A DNA stretch of 64,000 bases from Phyllostachys edulis. Taxonomy: Eukaryota > Streptophyta > Magnoliopsida > Poales > Poaceae. The position numbers and the translations under genes are program-made. Location of the stretch: NCBI GenBank assembly GCA_036346405.1, contig CM070567.1, positions 41,149,470-41,213,469 on the forward strand, written 5' to 3'. This document shows, piece after piece, positions 10,504-22,059 of this stretch. Numbering within the stretch: the stretch's first letter is position 1; every line of letters starts with the position of its first letter. Below the pieces are notes generated by a model. That model had not been told where the DNA came from and did no database searches. It saw only the letters and a list, made by a program, of their open reading frames with translations.

Positions 10504-11254
10504 ATACTGACAGTAGAAACCCTTAGTTTGGTCGTTCTTAGGATGTTTGCAAAACTTAGTTCAAAATATCAAAGTAGTTGATGAAAATCTAAGTAAGTTA
10601 TTAGATTTTACTTCTTATCTATCTTAGATTGCTTATCTTACCTTGTTCTTATTGAACTTTTGAAAAGATGATTTCTTTCTCATCTCTTTTCAATAGATAA
10701 TTGTTTGTCGTTTAAATTCGGTTTTGGGTTCAATGAGAGTTTAAAATGTAGAGTGTTAGTTGTTCCTTGATGAAGATTAGAAGCTTTCGAAGTTGGGAAA
10801 AAAATCATCTCGGAGCTCGGTTTCAAATTCTGGACAGCAAGCTTTAGTTCATCTTTAGGACTGAAAATGAGAGGATAATTCAACTAAAAATTATGGGAAT
10901 TGAAAGGGTAAGATCTGATATTAGATGGCTAGTGCCTAATGTCCCTATATGGTTTTTACCATGCTCTTTAGATGCGTTAAAACTTGGTTGTTGGTTCTGA
11001 AAAAATTTCGTCCCAAACCGATTGCTCGTTCTTTCAATACGAGTTAGTCGTATCGGGAAAAGTCTTTTGATTTGTGGTTGGGTGCTGGTTGTTATGTTTC
11101 TTATTGGTGTTTGGAGTTTGTTTTTCTTGTTGAATATTTGAGTTGAGCTTGCGGTAGGGTAATATCGCGGACTTTTCTTAGTAAGGTTTTCCTTTAGCTG
11201 CTGTCTTTGTGTCTACTGTTGGGTGATGTTACTAACCCTATTTGCTGGAATAGG
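10504..11254 (+). other. 5' leader of Tekay-like element 1, no gene seen
   Basis: About 750 bp lie between the primer-binding site and the gag start. I see no convincing coding region. The stretch is AT-rich with a few short frames. Confidence 0.5.
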
Positions 11255-12245
11255 ATGGCTGGACGAACCCGCAGTGGGCAAGGTTAGCAAGCTGGCCATG
11301 ATGAGGAACTTCCACCTCCACCCACCATGGCTCAGGTTCTTGCTCAGATCGAGCAGAATCAGATGGACCAGACACGTATACTCGAGGCCATTGCTCGGAA
11401 CACCTCTGGTCTCTCGGGCGCCTCTAGATCAGGAGGAGGTAGTCATTAGCTGCGTGGACTTTCAGAGTTCCTTCGCACTCAACCGCCGACCTTTTCTCGG
11501 TCTGAGGATCCACTCGATACAGACGATTGGCTGCGTCTGGTTGAGCGGAAGCTGAGTATTGCTCAATGCCAGGATCAGGAGAAGACGCTCTTTGCCTCTC
11601 ATCAACTGGAAGGGGCAGCACTCTCTTGGTGGGAGAATTTTCTTGCTATGCAGCCCGCGGGCCAAGTTGTCACTTGGGAGGAGTTCAGCACTGCTTTCCA
11701 CCGGGCCCATGTCCTTGCCGGTATCATGAAGCTGAAGAAGAAGGAATTTCTATCACTCAAGCAAGGGCGCAAATCGGTGACGGAGTATTTACATGAGTTC
11801 AATCACTTAGCTCGGTATGCTCCAGAAGATGTGCCCACCGATGCCGCCAAGCAAGACAAGTTCATGGATGGCTTGTCCGAAGAGTTGCAGGACAAGCTGT
11901 CTATTGTCGATTTCCTTAACTTTCAGACTGTGGTGGACAAGGCTATCGTCGCTGAGCATAAGTGTAAAGTACTTGGTGAATCCTGCAAGTGCAAGTGGGA
12001 GGTACAGAGATCAGCTAGTGGCAGCAATATCTGTCCTCGTTCTGGACAGGTTTCGGTGCCTCATCCTCAGGCTCCACCCCCACAGAGGCCATCGACTTTT
12101 GCACCTCGCCCTCCGTAGGCCATGATTCCACCACGTGCACCTGCGGGACAGCAAGGAGGTCTCTGCAATCCAGCTGCTGAGGTGGTCTGTTTCTATTGCC
12201 ACAACAAAGGACACTACGCCAACAACTGTCCAATGAAGCTTGAAG
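11255..12245 (+). pseudogene. Tekay-like gag (decayed)
   Basis: Gag starts at ATG 11255 (MAGRTRSGQG), with a stop soon after and another near 11449. The recognisable gag domain runs at 11560-12000 and includes the blocks GAALSWWENF, FLSLKQGRKSVTEYLHEF and LARYAPEDVPTD, typical of chromovirus retrotransposon gag (capsid). At 12188 a zinc knuckle CX2CX4HX4C is intact (CFYCHNKGHYANNC). In-frame stops interrupt the frame, so no full protein is made. The plus-strand order gag, protease, RT, RNase H, integrase is conserved downstream. Confidence 0.9.
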
Positions 12246-12391
12246 CAGCTGCTCGCCCTAGATAGGGGCAAGCGCAAGGACAAGGACATGGTCCTCCCCC
12301 AGCTCAGAAGGCAGCTCAGCAAGATCAGAAGGTTGCTCGTGGGCAAGTCAACCAGATCTCTGCCGAGGAAGCGCAGGAGGCACCCGACGTC

Positions 12392-12735
12392 GTGTTGGGT
12401 ACGCTTCTCATTAATTATCATCCTGCTACAGTTTTATTCGATTCCAGAGCTTTGCATTCCTTTATATCACAATCTTTTGCTGCATGTAGTGATATTCATG
12501 TTGCTCCTATGCTTGTTCCATTGGTTATTCATTCCCCGGGGTCAGAAATGAGAGCTGAGCTCGAATGTCGGGACGTATCTATTGAGATTGAAGGAGTTGG
12601 GTTTTTAGCAAATCTTATCCTCCTCAAATCAGAAAGTTTGGATGTAATACTTGGTATGGATTGGTTGTCTCAGCACTTGAGACAAAATCGATTGTGCCAG
12701 GAAATTCATATCCCTCACAAGTTCTGCCGGCGAGC
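12392..12735 (+). pseudogene. Tekay-like aspartic protease
   Basis: The frame carries VLFDSRALHSFIS, where the family form is DSGA(T/S)HSFI: the glycine of the active-site triad DSG is replaced by arginine, which should abolish activity. DVILGMDWL follows, the conserved ILGMDWL block before reverse transcriptase. A frame change near 12740 separates it from the RT. The minus-strand element at 53117-53395 has the same G to R change. Confidence 0.85.
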
Positions 12736-12737
12736 AA

Positions 12738-14270
12738 TTGGGAATTGCTCCGAAGCTGCAGGAGCCACATCTTTTTGCCCTAGAAGCAGAACCGGCTCCA
12801 AAGTTTCATGAAGTTCCAGTAGTATGTGACTTTGCTGATGTTCTCCCCGACGAATTGCCTGGGATGCCTCCAGTCCGGGACATAGAGTTTGTCATTGAAC
12901 TATTGCCCGGTACTGCCCTGATTTCGAGAAGGCCATATCGGATGCCTCCAAATGAATTGGAGGAGTTGAAGAAATAACTTGGTGAACTTCTAGGGTTTCA
13001 TTCGCCCTAGCCCATCTGCGTGGGGCTGTCCGGCGATCTTCGTGAAAAAGAAGGACAAGACCCTGCGAATGTGTGTTGATTATCGTCCACTTAATGAAGT
13101 GATAGTGAAGAATAAGTACCCATTGCCCCGGATTGATGACATTTTTCGTCAATTGACTAGAGCTCGGGTATTCTCTAATATTGATCTAAGATTGGGCTAT
13201 CACCAAGTCTGAATCAGATTTGAAGATATTCCGAAGACATCTTTCTCTACTCACTACGGATTGTACGAGTATACCGTCATGTCTTTCGGCTTGACAAATA
13301 CTCCTTCACTATTTATGAATCTTATGAATATGATATTTATGGAGTATTTGGATAAGTTTATGGTGGTTTTCATGGATGACATCCTCATCTACTCGAAGAA
13401 TGATGAAGAGCATGCCCAACATCTACAGTTAGTGTTGGAAAAGCTGCGTGAGCACCAGCTGTACGCAAAATTCAGCAAGTATGCATTCTGGTTGGAAGAA
13501 GTAGCATTCTTCGGTCATGTTCTTTCAGTGGGAGGCATAGCCGTGGATCCTACTAAGGTCAGCGATGTGCTCTCTTGGGGGCAGCCCAAGTCGGTGACCG
13601 ACGTGAGGAGTTTTCTCGGTTTAGCGGGATATTATCGTCGCTTTATCGAGAACTTCTCCAAAATTGTGAAGCCGATGACGGAGTTGCTCAAGAAGGACAA
13701 GAAATTTGAGTGGTCCGCTGATTGCGAGAAGAGTTTCCAAGAACTCAAGAAGCAGTTGACAACAGCTCCAGTTCTTGTTCTTCCAGATATCCATCGTAGT
13801 TTTGATATCTACTGCGATGCTTCTCGTCAAGGACTTGGTTGCGTTCTTATGCAAGAAGGCAAGGTAGTGGCCTATGCATCAAGACAATTGAGACCTCATG
13901 AGCTTAATTATCCAACCCATGACTTAGAACTGCTGCAGTGGTTCATGCACTAAAAATTTGATGACATTACCTTATCGGTAATCGTTGAGAGGTATATTCG
14001 GACCACAAGAGTTTGAAGTATTTGTTCACCCAACTGGATCTGAATCTTTGGTAAATAAGATGGTTGGAGTTGATCAAAGATTATGACATGGATATCCAAT
14101 ATCATCCGGGCAAGGCTAATGTCGTTGCAGACGCCAGTCGCAAAGTGTACTGCAATATTTTGATGCTTAAGGAGCAGCAGCCTGCCCTTCATGAGGAATT
14201 TTAGCGGCTCAACTTAGTAGTGGTTGTGCATGGTTATCTCGCTACCTTAGCAGTGCATCCAACCCTAGAA
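12738..14270 (+). pseudogene. Tekay-like reverse transcriptase and RNase H
   Basis: Blocks appear in the expected order: PISRRPYRM-type (ALISRRPYRMPPNEL), KKDKTLRMCVDYRPLN, YEYTVMSFGLTN, the catalytic VVFMDDILIYS near 13370, FLGLAGYYRRFI, then RNase H with FDIYCDASRQGLGCVLMQ. Further RNase H blocks lie at 14080-14130 in another frame. Stops at about 12976 and 13210 and a frameshift near 13935 break the frame. The catalytic FMDD is intact, so decay came by scattered lesions, unlike the Tat element, which lost its catalytic block. Confidence 0.92.
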
Positions 14271-14285
14271 GATTAGATCAAGGCT

Positions 14286-14688
14286 GTGCAGCAGACGAGC
14301 GATGGAGTGAACCAAATCAAGCAAAATATCAAGAATGGAACAGCCAAGTGCTTCTCAGAAGATAGCAATGGTGTTGTGTGGTTCGGACAGCGTCTTATTG
14401 TTCCAAAGGACATGGAATTGTGGAATTTGATTCTCCGTGAAGCCCATGATTCTCCCTTATCTACTCATCCCGGAGCCACAAAGATGTATCAAGATCTTCG
14501 TCAGAGATTTTGGTGGACTCGAATGAAAAGGGAAATTGCTAAATTCGTTGCCGAGTGTGACGTATGTCGTCGTGTGAAGGCCGAGCATCAATGACCAGTG
14601 GGTTTACTTCAACCTTTGCAAGTACCCGAGTGGAAATGGGATTCGATCGGTATGGACTTTATCACCGGTCTGCCCGAACTCAAAAAGG
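14286..14688 (+). pseudogene. Tekay-like integrase N-terminus, truncated
   Basis: The H-H-C-C zinc-binding domain of integrase is visible: REAHDSPLSTHPGATKMY (two His) and CDVCRRVK (two Cys). A stop precedes the start of the catalytic core (WDSIGMDFITGLPE). At about 14689 the sequence switches abruptly to SIRE-type LTR sequence. The rest of integrase, the chromodomain and the 3' LTR are gone. Confidence 0.9.
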
Positions 14689-15117
14689 AAATTGTGAGAA
14701 GACCTGAGTATTTGTGAAGGTTAGAGCTCTCCTATCCGGAGTGGAGAAGAGCTACCATTAGTGATCAAGGGAAGTGCTTGTGTGAAGCCGGCTTGATTTG
14801 ATCAAGCTTTCTCAACGTGGATTAGTGGAGACCGGCAAGTCTCCGAGACCACGGGAAAACATCGCTTGTCCCCCTAGTGTGGTTTATTCTCTCACTCTTT
14901 ACTTTGTGCATTTATACTTATGAGCTAGTTGTTTATCTTGATTAGTTTGTTTAGCTTGTCTTGATAGTGTAGTGCACTTAGAAAGCCGTAAACCTTTTAT
15001 GCCTTAAATTGTGAAATAGTTTTTCGTAGCTTTAATTTTGGCAAAATCCATTTTTAGCCAAAAGAATTTAAAAACCGCCTATTCACCCCCCTCTTGTCGG
15101 TTATCCTTGATCCTACA
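14689..15117 (+). mobile_element. SIRE-type copia LTR (outer copy), right part
   Basis: This segment is homologous to the 3' end of the solo LTR 5570-10050: it shares GTGAGAAGACC, TGGAGACCGGCAAGTCTCCGA and a CCTATTCACCCCCCTCT end. It ends at CCTACA 15117 and is followed by GGTAA. About 1 kb of the middle of this LTR is missing compared with the other copy (equivalent to about 6890-7940). One deletion may thus have removed both the 3' part of the Tekay element and LTR sequence. Confidence 0.75.
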
Positions 15118-15122
15118 GGTAA

Positions 15123-17041
15123 TTTATTGATAAGAGGAGGGTCAATGAAATTTACCTCATGTTCGACAGCTTTGAGCTATCGTTTCAACTCATATGCCAA
15201 AGTTCCTCCATAGATGTGATCGATGGTGTGTTCTGGATCATGAAACGGTATCTCCTCATCATCATCCAGCTATTTTTGACCACTCGTTTGCCCCACCTCT
15301 TCAAGTGTAGGAAGCGGTCCCTTGCTGGAATAGTATCCTCAAGTTTTTGTTGAAAAGCTCGGCAGTTGCGAAGGTCATGTCCTTTTTTGTGGAAAGGATA
15401 CCACCTAGCTTTGTCGTTCTTCCGTTCAGGGTGTGTACTTTTGCTCCGATCAAAGTATGGTTTGGAGCTCCGAAGCTCCTTGTCGCTCACGGCTAAGACC
15501 TCCTTACAGCTTTCAACTTGAAGCTTTTGTCCTTTAATCTTGCTCTTGGATTTCCCAGCCTTTTTATCTTTCTTCTTGCTGCCTTCGCCCGCTCCTCGAG
15601 TGTCCTTATCGTCACGATCAATCGTGTGATTTCACTCGACCGCATCTACAGCAGTTGCATAACGATCGGCCATTTCAAAGAGCTCGACGACGATAGCTGG
15701 AGGATTTAGAGCGATATCCTCCATGATCCTTCGATTGCGGACTCCCTGCTTGAATGCTCTGATGAAAGAAGAGTCAGAAACTTCAGGAATTGAATTGCGA
15801 ACCTGACTAAAATGCCTGATAAATTGGTGCAAGGTCTCATGAGAATCCTGTCGTATTATGTGCAGGTCATCATCCTTTCCTAGGCGGTAGTAGGTCGCAT
15901 AGATGATGCTATAAATAGATCGATTCTTGTGGCTGATTTAACAGCCACGATCGAGTAGATCCTTCGAGCATAGTAGGAAGGTAGTTGATCATGACATGCT
16001 CTCCTCCTCCTTCTGCTCGAACAATAGTGATATAGATTTGAAGAAACTTGATAGGATTTTGTGACCTATAAAACTTCTCCATGTTCATAAGTCGGAATCA
16101 AGACGGCCAGCGAACTACTCGAAGGTTAGGCGAAAACGTCCGACATCCGGTAATAATATCATAATGCCTTCTTTGTGGGAAAGAAGGGTTCACATCACTA
16201 GACGATTGTACTTGACGATATCCAGTGGTAAGTGGATCTAACCTATCATAGATCTCTAGCCCTACGAGGGTAATACTCCTCGTACTACATCTGCTGGTGC
16301 AGATTTCTCGGAAGAAGTGGTGAACGACCACATCTTCTAGGAGTTTGTCGATAATCAGTTGTTCGAGGGACTCTTCTCCGACTAGGGTCATGGTTAGGAG
16401 ATCGACCAGACCTGTTGTCTTGTCGTTCTCCATTAGGAGAGTCATCTGAACGACTAGCATTCGATGGAGTTGTCCCAGTACGACTACCAGGACGGTGTTG
16501 TTGAGTCCGCTCAAGCCTGACCATTGTGTCCCGAAGTCTGTGTACGATCTCTTGAGCAAAAATGTCATAACCTGGTGCTTTGTCAAAGCTCTGAGGTTGG
16601 GTTTTCGATCAGATCATTGATTCGTTGAAGTTCTTGAGCTTCCTCTGACTGGTATTGGATGTGCCTAGGTAATGACCTCTAGGTAGCAATTCTTCTTCTC
16701 CGAATGGTCTCAGGATCATCAACGTCTGAGTCAGCTAGAGCATGCATGAGTGGATAGCGATCATTTCTAGGATTTTAGCTACGCTCATGAAGTTGGAGAT
16801 CTCATTCATCACCGGAGGCGTTCTCGCCATCACCACGAGAGCCTAAAGTGAGTGTGTGATGGGAAGCAACCACAGCACTACCTCTTGGAGAGAGATTAGG
16901 ATATGAGGGGATAACAAAGACCTCCTGGGTGCTATTATCTCCACTCGTGTCTGAGTCCTCCTGACTCGAGGAGTAGTCGAAAGACAACGTGATGAGGGCA
17001 TCCCTACGACACATTCTTCTCCTCCACCTAAGGATCATGAT
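15123..17041 (-). pseudogene. Tat/RIRE2-like gag (main part)
   Basis: The minus strand encodes pieces of gag. At 15632-15832 lies LHQFIRHFSQVRN-type sequence with AFKQGVRNRR, characteristic of the Tat-lineage gag capsid domain. At 15185-15490 is a zinc-knuckle-like block (YPFHKKGHDLRNC) in which the first Cys is replaced. At 16802-17041 a serine-rich N-terminal part contains VFVIPSYPNLSPRGSA. Several frames are involved, so stops and frameshifts abound. It continues at 18095-18500 beyond a 1-kb insertion, and its pol lies at 1-1860, beyond the SIRE/Tekay nest. Confidence 0.8.
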
Positions 17042-18094
17042 ATATACCTCGAGTTGCCGACGGGACCAATAACAAGAGCACATGCCAAGAAACTACAAAC
17101 TCAGGTGAACTTGCTCCTTAATGAACATGTCATTGATTTTAATGGGCATTTTATACTACCTAAAAACAGTGTTTTGCTTGTGCTTAGTTTTGAAGATTCA
17201 GTCATGGACAACGATCAAGGATATACGGCCTTCATCCAAAGAAGGCCATCAAATGAGGAGGTCAAGGCGCTGGCCTATGGCCCATTCGGCCAAGGAGGAG
17301 AGGGCCAAGGTCCTTGCAACCAAACGAGGGACTAAGGCCCAAACGGTCATGCACATAGCCCATATGGAGGAACCAGGAAGGAAGCTCAAGTCCACGACGT
17401 GAACAATAACCGAGCTGTGAATAGTGCCACGCTACAGTAATCGGCCCGTGAATAGTAGCAGTGAGCAGTAATCGTGTGTGTGAACAGTAATCAGCCCTGT
17501 GAACAGTAAACGATGGATGAATAGTAGCATGTATGAATAGTACCACATGGAAAATTAGTACCGAATAGTTCTTAGGCCAAGACTATATATTGAGGGGTAG
17601 ACCCCCATTGTAAAGTAGACCAGTTTATGCATAAGAATTGAAACATAACTATTGCTTGTTCTTTCTAAACCAGAGTTCATGCGAGGACTTTGAGAGAGGA
17701 CTAGGAGATCCATTGTCTGTTCTACCAATTAAGGTCAAGTTTGCTTTTCCGCTGGGAATTGAGGGCTTGGCGATCTCCGCTCCTGGTCTAGCGGCGATCA
17801 TCCCGGTGCGTGTTGGCGAATATCCATAGAGCTGCAAGTCCGTGCACTGGCACGTGGTGTACAACTGAGTGTTGTTCGTCATCAAGCACTATTTATCCAC
17901 GGTTCTACTTGAGAAGATCGGGTCACCCCGTATCACAACGCAGCTCGACTTGGAGCAATCCCCTCCAAGAAAGGGAATTACGGGTTATAACTGTCTCTGA
18001 CTAGAGGTAAACCCTGCGGGGTTGTGGTCAAATCCACAGGTGGAGTGGGCTCGACAATACACCTCGTTGGGGTAACTTACGGGTAACGGTTAGA
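17042..18094 (+). mobile_element. Gypsy fragment (pol C-terminal tail plus LTR-like sequence)
   Basis: A plus-strand stretch starts with GPITRAHAKKLQTQVNLLL (17060-17116), a motif I know from the C-terminal tail of some plant gypsy polyproteins. LTR-like sequence with GTGAATAGTA repeats follows. It separates two gag segments of the minus-strand Tat element; the flanking gag edges both carry a GCTTCCTCTRACTGGTATT-like block (16646 and 18098). I could not define clean termini or a target duplication, so the nature of the fragment is uncertain. Confidence 0.5.
17398..17560 (+). repeat. GTGAAYAGTA motif array
   Basis: Variants of GTGAATAGTA / GTGAACAGTA / ATGAATAGTA occur nine to ten times at 14-30 bp spacing, several followed by ATCGGCC or ATCAGCC. 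The array is inside the gypsy fragment. Confidence 0.75.
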
Positions 18095-18500
18095 GGAAGC
18101 TTCCTCTAACTGGTATTTGATGTGCTAGATCGGACGACCTCAAACGGGCTTGAACATTTGGAGAGAGAACCCTCGCTAGATGGGCCCTTGCTCTTTGAGG
18201 AGTCTGGTTCCTCATCTAGGCATAATGTCGTGGGAGAGAGCCGCGTCATCAAACTTGTCCGTAGAATGGTCTCCTGGGTCTGGTGAAAGATCCCTGGAAA
18301 CGGTGTTGCCATCGGACGAAATGATGTTCTGCACCTACTCGTAGCAGGCATCCATGTCAAGTTCTGTGTAGTCTGCCAAATTGAATCAATTCTCTTCATT
18401 CCACTGTCCTGCCATGAAAGCACCAGAGTTGAAAAATGAAGACAATTTGTCAAAAAGGAAATAAGAAATTGGAAGATCTCCACGGACAGCGCCAACTGTC
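18095..18500 (-). pseudogene. Tat/RIRE2-like gag N-terminus and primer-binding region
   Basis: The minus strand here encodes a 129-codon stretch near the 5' end of the Tat-like element. At its upstream end is GACAGTTGGCGC (plus strand about 18487-18498), the primer-binding region commonly seen in RIRE2-type elements just inside the 5' LTR. It joins gag across the 17042-18094 fragment. Confidence 0.6.
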
Positions 18501-18578
18501 AATCATTTAGCATCAATCTTACGAATGAATGTTGGGGACTCTTTTTGAGTTAAACCACACAGAAAAAGACACGGGGAT

Positions 18579-20319
18579 TGTAACATCCCAAAGTTCTATT
18601 ACCAAAATAAAATTATTATTTTGGATTTTCTGGCTGTCAAAGTTATTTCTTGATTTTCTGTAATTTAAAAGAGTTTTATTTGTTAAAAATAATAATTATT
18701 TAATTTATTGGTTTTAAAGTCAAAAAGAAAATTTATGGAGTTTTCTGGGATTTTATTGAATTTAAAGTGAATTTGGATCGTTTGCGCGTATAGATTTCGA
18801 CGACTTCAAACAACCGGATTTCAACGTCATTTAAGAACCACAACTAATCAAGCAAGGCAAGTTACATCTTTGATCATATTTGAACCCATTATTTTAAATT
18901 ATTTAAATTCTGTTTTAAATTATTACTGCATGCTTATTTATATTCAGTAATTTAAATTCCTGTTTTAAATTTATAGATATGCCTAAATCCTTTGTATGGC
19001 CAATGTTGATATTTGAATCGAATACATTGTCACCCTAGATAAAACCTAGTTGATACGATAGTATGAACTAGGACCATTTGAAAATAATATGCTTAGTGAT
19101 GCTTAGATCCAAAAAAAATATTTGATTTGGGGAATTTCAGCCAAAAAAAATCATATGATTGTATCCATAGCATTGGTGTGTTATGAAAGTTTATAAATGA
19201 CTTTGAAAAGTGAAATAAAATAATGGTTTGTACTTGGGCAAAATGGTTGTATCAGGTAAGGATCGGTCTTCGAGCCACATCTTACTAAGCCATATCGTAC
19301 TACCACATGTCCTGAGTGGGCGGGACCTAGCTAACTATTTTGCAATATTTCACCATGGTCGTGCCATCTGTTTGCGTGGGTGTCTTGAATGACCTACTTT
19401 TATGTATTTCTACCTGGCACAAGAGGGGGCCAGAACCCGGCGGATGGTCAATCCAAAGGGGGCGAAACCTTAGCGAGGCATAACTATGATGGAATGACAC
19501 ATTGTAAAAGCCTTGACATGTGCTCTAGACTGCTTACCTAAGGTAGTGAGCGGTAGTATCGATGGATGCCAAACAAACTAGAGAATTCATGTCATGTGGT
19601 AAAGTTGTACCACCTCTGTAGAGTGGTAAGAACTATTTAAATAGCCGTGTCCACGGTCATGGACATGCTTGGCAAAGCCACTCAAAGTTAGAATTTGATT
19701 TTGTTCTCAAAATGTTTCATAAAATAGTTTTGACATGGATGGGTGTCCATGAGAAAAGTTATGAGTTGAAGCCCCGGGTTAGTGCCCATGTTTAAGTTAG
19801 TGTTAGGTTGGTGTCTACACTAGCTTTATTAATTCAGCTAAAAGTCAATTTTAGTTATTGTAAAATTTGATTTTTTTTTAACTTAGTATTGTATTTAAAA
19901 TGTCAAATATTGCTTTTGCACAAATAACCCTATAAGCCTTTCTTTGATAATACCCATGCATGCATTAACTCTGTTATTGGGTGTAACTTGTGAACACAGA
20001 AGTTGTGCTCATCCTTACTTAATGCAAATAAATTTCAGAGGAGAAGGACTTCGCTTTCGGTGTGGATCTCGATGACTAGGCCGCTACCCCAGTCGATTGC
20101 ATGTGGCAAATCACCTAGACTCCACTACTTCTTCGTCTTCCGCTGTGTTTGTTTATTATTGGCTTGTAAGCCTTTCTTGTAATAAACTCTATTGATTATT
20201 AATAAAGTTGTGCAATTTATGGATGTTACCATATCTGTTTACTGTGTGAACTACCTACTGATCATGGGACTAGTTCAGAAATACACAGAGGATTTGGAGT
20301 GTTACTCCCGGGTCCAACA
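18579..20319 (+). mobile_element. Gypsy-type solo LTR inside the Tat 5' LTR
   Basis: It begins TGTAACATCCC and ends GGGTCCAACA. The flanks GGGAT (18574-18578) and AGGAT (20320-20324) match at four of five positions. Removing it restores a continuous ACGGGGAT-TTTATACAGG in the host LTR. There is no internal coding region. It shares layout with the Tekay-like LTRs (for example the GACATGCTTGGCAAAGCCACTC block, like 5290-5330), so it is a related but distinct family. Confidence 0.75.
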
Positions 20320-20763
20320 AGGATTTTATACAGGTTCGGGCATTCTCTTGAAAGAATAATAACCCTACTCTTATATTACTGTGTTGACTATGCTTTATAA
20401 TAGGAAAGAAATCACTAGAACTAGGGCTTAATGACTTCTGTCTGCTGATCTTGTCTTGTGTTCGTTGTCATTGTTCCTATCCTCTGTCCACCAGCTTTAC
20501 TCCTTATATAGCGCGTGAAGGGGTGCAGTTGTCCCGCATCAAGAGGCGTCTCGCCATTTGATAAAATACGCACGTTCAGTGACGGTTATTTTCATAGACT
20601 AATCCTCCCATGTTGCCTTGCAGTTATGTCAGAAACAGAAGCTTAATACGTACAATTAACCCGGAGAATAACAACACATATTTACTACTGTATGTATTAA
20701 ACACATCGCATATGTGTCCCTAGTCGATTGGGCTAACATGTCTGTAGGCTTTATTAACCATAG

Positions 20764-20932
20764 GGTGGTCGTAGTTGATCTGATCATAGTAAAGCTTACG
20801 ACCATGAAGTGATTCTAGTAAGACTTACGATCATGAGGTGGTCGTAGGAAATCTTACGACGATTAGATAGTCGTAGAAGTATTTACGACCATATAGGGTA
20901 GTTGTAAAATAGTTTACGACCACTCGGCTAAG
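20764..20932 (-). repeat. GGTCGTA/TACGACC repeat array in the Tat LTR
   Basis: Five units of about 33-37 bp each combine a GGTCGTAG-like and a TTACGACCAT-like half, so the single units can pair with one another. By position this is the U3 region of the minus-strand LTR. The half-motif is the same as the one clustered in the unrelated RIRE1-type LTR. Confidence 0.7.
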
Positions 20933-21069
20933 TTTCTCCTTTATTAATGATAAGAGATATCCTTACAAATAACATGAAGCTATTGCTATCTATCGAGAAG
21001 ATTGCTACATGCATGTTGCATGAGACAACTTGTTGGAGACAAAGGATAAATCAACTCGAAGAGTAAATG

Positions 21070-21093
21070 TGAGAGAGAGAGAGAGAGAGAGAG
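21070..21093. repeat. (GA)n microsatellite
   Basis: An uninterrupted GA dinucleotide run of about 12 units follows TAAATGT. Confidence 0.95.
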
Positions 21094-21210
21094 GAAGAAA
21101 AGGAAAATAAAAATAAAAACACCGGGTCACCGACAGGTGGGATTTGCAATTTTTGCATGCAGGTTATCCAAGGATTCAGTGGATTTGGAAGGAAAATTTA
21201 TGGAAACTTA

Positions 21211-21765
21211 GGGCCTGTTTAGTTCTTGACCCTAGTTAGCTATATCAAAATTTTGGTAATGCCAAAACGCAGGCAATGTCAAAACTTGGGCAAAAAAAAA
21301 TTTGTTTAGATTATAGTCATACCAATTCACAGGCAATGCCAAAATTGATGTGTTTGAATTGTAATCATACCAAAATTTGTCAAAAAAAGTGAATATGACA
21401 CATGGGACCCGCATGATATATATTCTTTTTTCCCAAAATATGCCAACAGTGATCTTGTTTTGTTGATAAAATGACAAGGAACACAACGATTCAAACGGAT
21501 CACAAATCGGATACTCAGTTTAGAAAATATGGTCATTTGAAACTGATTAATCAAAAAGTTAAGTATTAATTGCAACCAATAGGAAAGTACCAGCTCACCA
21601 ACATATTCGCCCGATTCTCGCCTGCGCATGAAGCCTAACGGCGGTGGGCAAGCCAAAATTTTTAGGGCGCGCCAAAAAATAGTGGCAATCTAAATGCTAG
21701 TCAAATTTTAAAAAGTAATACTAAATTTTGATAAGGTTTTTAATGGCAACAAACCAAACAGCCCC
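21211..21765. mobile_element. PIF/Harbinger-type MITE
   Basis: A 555-bp non-coding element has inverted ends (GGGCCTGTTTAGTTC; other end, reverse complement, GGGGCTGTTTGGTTT; 12 of 15 match) and is flanked by TTA on both sides (21208-21210, 21766-21768). A 3-bp TTA/TAA duplication is typical of PIF/Harbinger. The small frames inside are chance. Confidence 0.8.
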
Positions 21766-22059
21766 TTACTGCCGTAGAAATATGGCGAAAAAAATACAAG
21801 GACCTTAGATTCAGACTGAACCCAGGGTTGTATCTTATAAGTCATGTAAATTATACTCAGGTGCACACGTAATAACATTGAGCAAACCATGGAGACGAAG
21901 AATATGCATGTAGAAGAAGAGTAGACACACGTAAACAGGACCCAAAAAACACCTTCTATTCCTCTACAATCGGTTAACTCAAACCTAATGGTATGTTTAG
22001 AACCTATAAACTTCGAGGGAATTATATACAAAATCTGCAGAATTTAACAATGGGCGCGA

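Larger units (their letters stand above)
18530..20967 (-). mobile_element. Tat/RIRE2-like 5' LTR, interrupted
   Basis: The inner end is at TGTTGGGGACTC (18530), reading as ...CCCCAACA on the minus strand. The LTR continues to a tentative outer end near 20967 (minus-strand start TGTAAGG). A solo LTR (18579-20319) interrupts it. Without that insertion it is about 0.7 kb. The partner 3' LTR is outside the window, so the outer boundary is a guess. The U3 part contains an array of TTACGACCA repeats. Confidence 0.55.

Noticed and set aside
11424..12421. Minus-strand frames of 65-136 codons opposite gag
   Set aside because: Shadows of the plus-strand Tekay gag, which is supported by motifs.
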